Below, piece by piece: positions 61,957 through 64,000 of a DNA stretch of 64,000 bases. The stretch spans positions 1,426,001-1,490,000 of the forward strand of contig OY978102.1 in NCBI GenBank assembly GCA_963854735.1, in the 5' to 3' direction. The translations under genes were made by a program, and so were the position numbers. The DNA is from Marvania coccoides (lineage: Eukaryota > Chlorophyta > Trebouxiophyceae > Chlorellales > Chlorellaceae). How positions within the stretch are numbered: the stretch's first letter is position 1; each line of letters starts with the position of its first letter. Below the pieces are notes generated by a model. The model did not search any database. It saw only the letters and a list, made by a program, of their open reading frames with translations, and had not been told where the DNA came from.

Positions 61957-62250
61957 TGTAATAGAGGGACTAGTTCTATTAGTATGAGTATTTACAGGAC
62001 TAATTATGGCAATAATAACTAATACCCCGAGAATGGAGAGGCGCAGTCTTATAAAAGGGAGGCGCGTGCGAGACGTGTGCCAAGAAAGGGAGAATGCATA
62101 CGTGGGCTTGTGTCTGAAAGGGAAGTGGCATAAATAGCCATGCAATAGGAATCAAAGAGAGGTGGAGGCATATTTGGAATGCTAAGTCAGATGGCTATTC
62201 GATGGGATTAAAGTAAGGAGAAACAAAGGAGTGCAGCTTGTGCTGCTACA
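61957..62250 (-). repeat. 5' LTR of copy C
   Basis: 294 bp; by eye identical to the 3' LTR, so the insertion should be recent. Element orientation starts TGTAGCAGCACAAGCTGCAC, with a small internal inverted repeat at the tip. Confidence 0.92.
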
Positions 62251-62255
62251 ACATC

Positions 62256-62544
62256 TCATTGACGAAATAATATCGGTTAATGATAAAACTTTGTGCTGTC
62301 TACTAATGCAAGGACCTCATTTATCAACTTACTACTATACTACATTATTACAGGCGTCCTCCCCCCTGACCTCTTAACTATTTTTTTCCGAATGGAAATA
62401 AGAGGAGCTTAATTATACTAGAATTATATTGGGCATATGAATCCACTAAACATTCTGGGCATATATTTTTTCATTGTTAAACTTTTTCAGCCTTGGATTC
62501 GCAATTTGCATATTTATTACATTGGGATTGACTTTTCATCGCGC
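62256..62544. other. Intergenic, nothing recognised
   Basis: AT-rich stretch between the retrotransposon and the frameshifted gene. Confidence 0.4.
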
Positions 62545-63946
62545 TCAGGTTTTATGAGCACCTCTGCCCTTCATCTTCGTCCATGGTTTATCTGTGCATG
62601 GATCGACGACGTACCTTTTGAAGGCAGGCATATTTTCCAATATCTCTATCCGGAATTGCTCTGCAAACTGTGCTATGGACTGTAAAGACATGAACTGCTT
62701 TGTGTACGCAGAAAACCCTTCACCCCCCCTCATCCATTTGGGGTGTGAGCCTCCCAGCCACTCCACCTTATCGCACACACGCATCCAAGTCCCCGGGTGC
62801 TCAAAGTCAAATATGATATCATTCCATATCACCGCAAGGTCACTTTCCCCCAATTGGCCGTGGTTCACAAATGCCCCGCTCATGTTAGCCATACATGGAA
62901 CATTTTTTGCGCGAATGCTGCTCTTCGGGACAAATGGCATGTGCAAATGCCTTCCTCTGCAGGAGCACGCACGCAAGTGCTTTGCACGCAGCTGGCTTGC
63001 TGGAATACGGCCTATTGTCCACAGGAAATGCATTCACCAACTTTATCATCTCCACCCCATGGCTCGTGTAAGTAACCTTCCCCAGCTTTTGAAAGGTCGC
63101 CGCAATATACCATGTCGTGCCAGCCCCCCAAAAGCCCGTGCCCCCAGCTTTCTCCACTCCAAAAAAGGGATCATGTACTATTATTTTTTTTGCACGGGGG
63201 TCTTCTTCGTCCTCTATTCCTGCGAAGCCGGCAGTAATTGCAGGCATGCCTGCAGGCTGAATGCTGCCTGGGCGCGAAAAGGCTGCGACCACCGATGCCC
63301 GCGCCTTATAGCGGTTGACGCTGGGCATGGAGGACGCCAACTCTGGCCTTCCTCCAGGAGCACCGCCGTGGTAGACTGCATTGCCGTCGACGTCCACCTC
63401 CAACCCCCATTTAAGGGATCTGGTCGCTACACCCAACGCCTCGAGTTGCTTGCTCACCAATTCCAGCATCCCATCCTCGTGCGCGGTGTTTCGCTGGCGT
63501 CGCTGCCCCTCCTCTCCACCGCTCTCTAATGCCGTGCCCCCCGCCATGGACTCGCCATCCCCGTCGCCATGCCCGTCTTCTTCCATTGCGGCAACAGCGG
63601 CGGCGGCGGCTGCAGCGGCAGTGTCTTCTGCTGCTGCGCTTTCCCCCAGCATGCGCAAGACGGCCTCCTCGGTTCCAGGATGACATGCGTCTTGTAGCGG
63701 CCCTGGACGCATTAGAGCTGCGAGGGTTGCTGCTCGAGGGGCAGCACTCCGGCGACCTCTTGGTCTCGTCGGCACTGACACCCATCGCGGCACCCCAGTT
63801 TCCTCCTCCACGGCGTAGTCGTCGGACATGTCGAGTGGCCGTGGCGCATATGAATGAATCGGAGCAGCGTTCCAGAGTGCCGTGGCAGTGATACCGGCAG
63901 AAACATGCGCCAATATATTGACGAACCCAGGCTTTTTAGCGAACAC
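62545..63946 (-). pseudogene. Unknown gene with a frameshift (two overlapping frames)
   Basis: The minus strand reads 63946 to 62885 in one frame (353 aa) and 63033 to 62545 in another (162 aa). Both look like one protein. The first part has a poly-Ala run, an acidic stretch (MEEDGHGDGDGE) and then ordered-looking sequence (IIVHDPFFGVEKAGGTGFWG). The second part continues with GQLGESDLAVIWNDIIFDFE and KVEWLGGSHPKWM. The frames must change between 62885 and 63033; a six-T run at 62903-62908 is a good candidate. It may be a pseudogene, a sequencing error or an unseen intron. The start could be M at DMSDDYAVEEE. No family recognised. Confidence 0.5.
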
Positions 63947-64000
63947 CGGCGCTCCAGCAGTTAATCTGAATTATGGATTATATGACCCTCGTCTGCGTCG

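Larger units (their letters stand above)
58936..62250 (-). mobile_element. Complete gag-only LTR retrotransposon (TR-GAG type), copy C
   Basis: 3,315 bp, transcribed on the minus strand. Two 294-bp LTRs (58936-59229 and 61957-62250) start TGTA and end TACA in element orientation. On the minus strand the 5' LTR is followed after two bases by a primer-binding site (TGGTTTCGACTCATTTGC, about 61937-61954). A purine tract (GGAGGGAGGAAAG, about 59231-59243) sits against the 3' LTR. A 5-bp target duplication (ACATC) flanks it. The only ORF of note is gag; 1.4 kb between gag and the 3' LTR has no pol. The Gag zinc knuckle points to Ty3/Gypsy. It would need proteins from another element to move. Confidence 0.93.

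Overview
This is a eukaryotic nuclear window from an alga of the green lineage. Genes are split by short GT-AG introns, coding exons are GC-rich, and introns and intergenic DNA are AT-rich. The best lineage marker is a complete cpSRP43 gene (chromodomains plus ankyrin repeats, 5778-7191), a protein known from organisms with green plastids. A PII protein with a plausible plastid transit peptide, a plant-type polyamine/amino-acid (PUT/LAT) transporter and AATAAA-like 3' ends agree. I cannot name the species. Most gene models below were built by joining exons by eye; the joined exon lengths are divisible by three except where stated.

Region 1 (1-39.4 kb) is gene-dense. It mixes conserved housekeeping genes (SDE2, cpSRP43, TIM21, NOP9, endonuclease V, PII, a glutaredoxin-like protein, TRMT11, ubiquitin-activating enzyme E1, a PUT-type transporter) with a scattered set of eight membrane-anchored, probably Golgi, glycan-modifying enzymes. 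These are two glycosyltransferase-sulfotransferase fusions (one cut by the window edge), a glycosyltransferase-methyltransferase fusion, three FkbM-like methyltransferases, a fucosyltransferase-like enzyme and another glycosyltransferase. The two fusion paralogues share 899 bp of apparently identical sequence with diverged flanks, which suggests gene conversion or a very recent partial duplication. Two introns appear to use GC-AG splice sites.

Region 2 (39.4-64 kb) is repeat-rich. It holds LINE fragments, a ~140-bp dispersed repeat, a ~440-bp GC-rich repeat, a 423-bp tandem duplication and three copies of a gag-only LTR retrotransposon. One copy is complete (58936-62250): two 294-bp LTRs that look identical, primer-binding site, polypurine tract, 5-bp target duplication and Ty3-like gag, but no pol. 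Two other copies lie head to head as a large palindrome. Between the repeats sit three multi-exon genes for predicted secreted proteins: a subtilase, a vanadium-haloperoxidase/PAP2-type enzyme and a phospholipase A2-like protein. The subtilase and the PLA2-like protein carry similar Cys-containing C-terminal domains. A truncated gene (50872-51335) and a frameshifted one (62545-63946) flank the transposons.

There is no operon logic. Several neighbours are divergent or convergent with short spacers (PII/glutaredoxin-like, 78-aa protein/endonuclease V, SDE2/cpSRP43). I saw no tRNA, rRNA or CRISPR.
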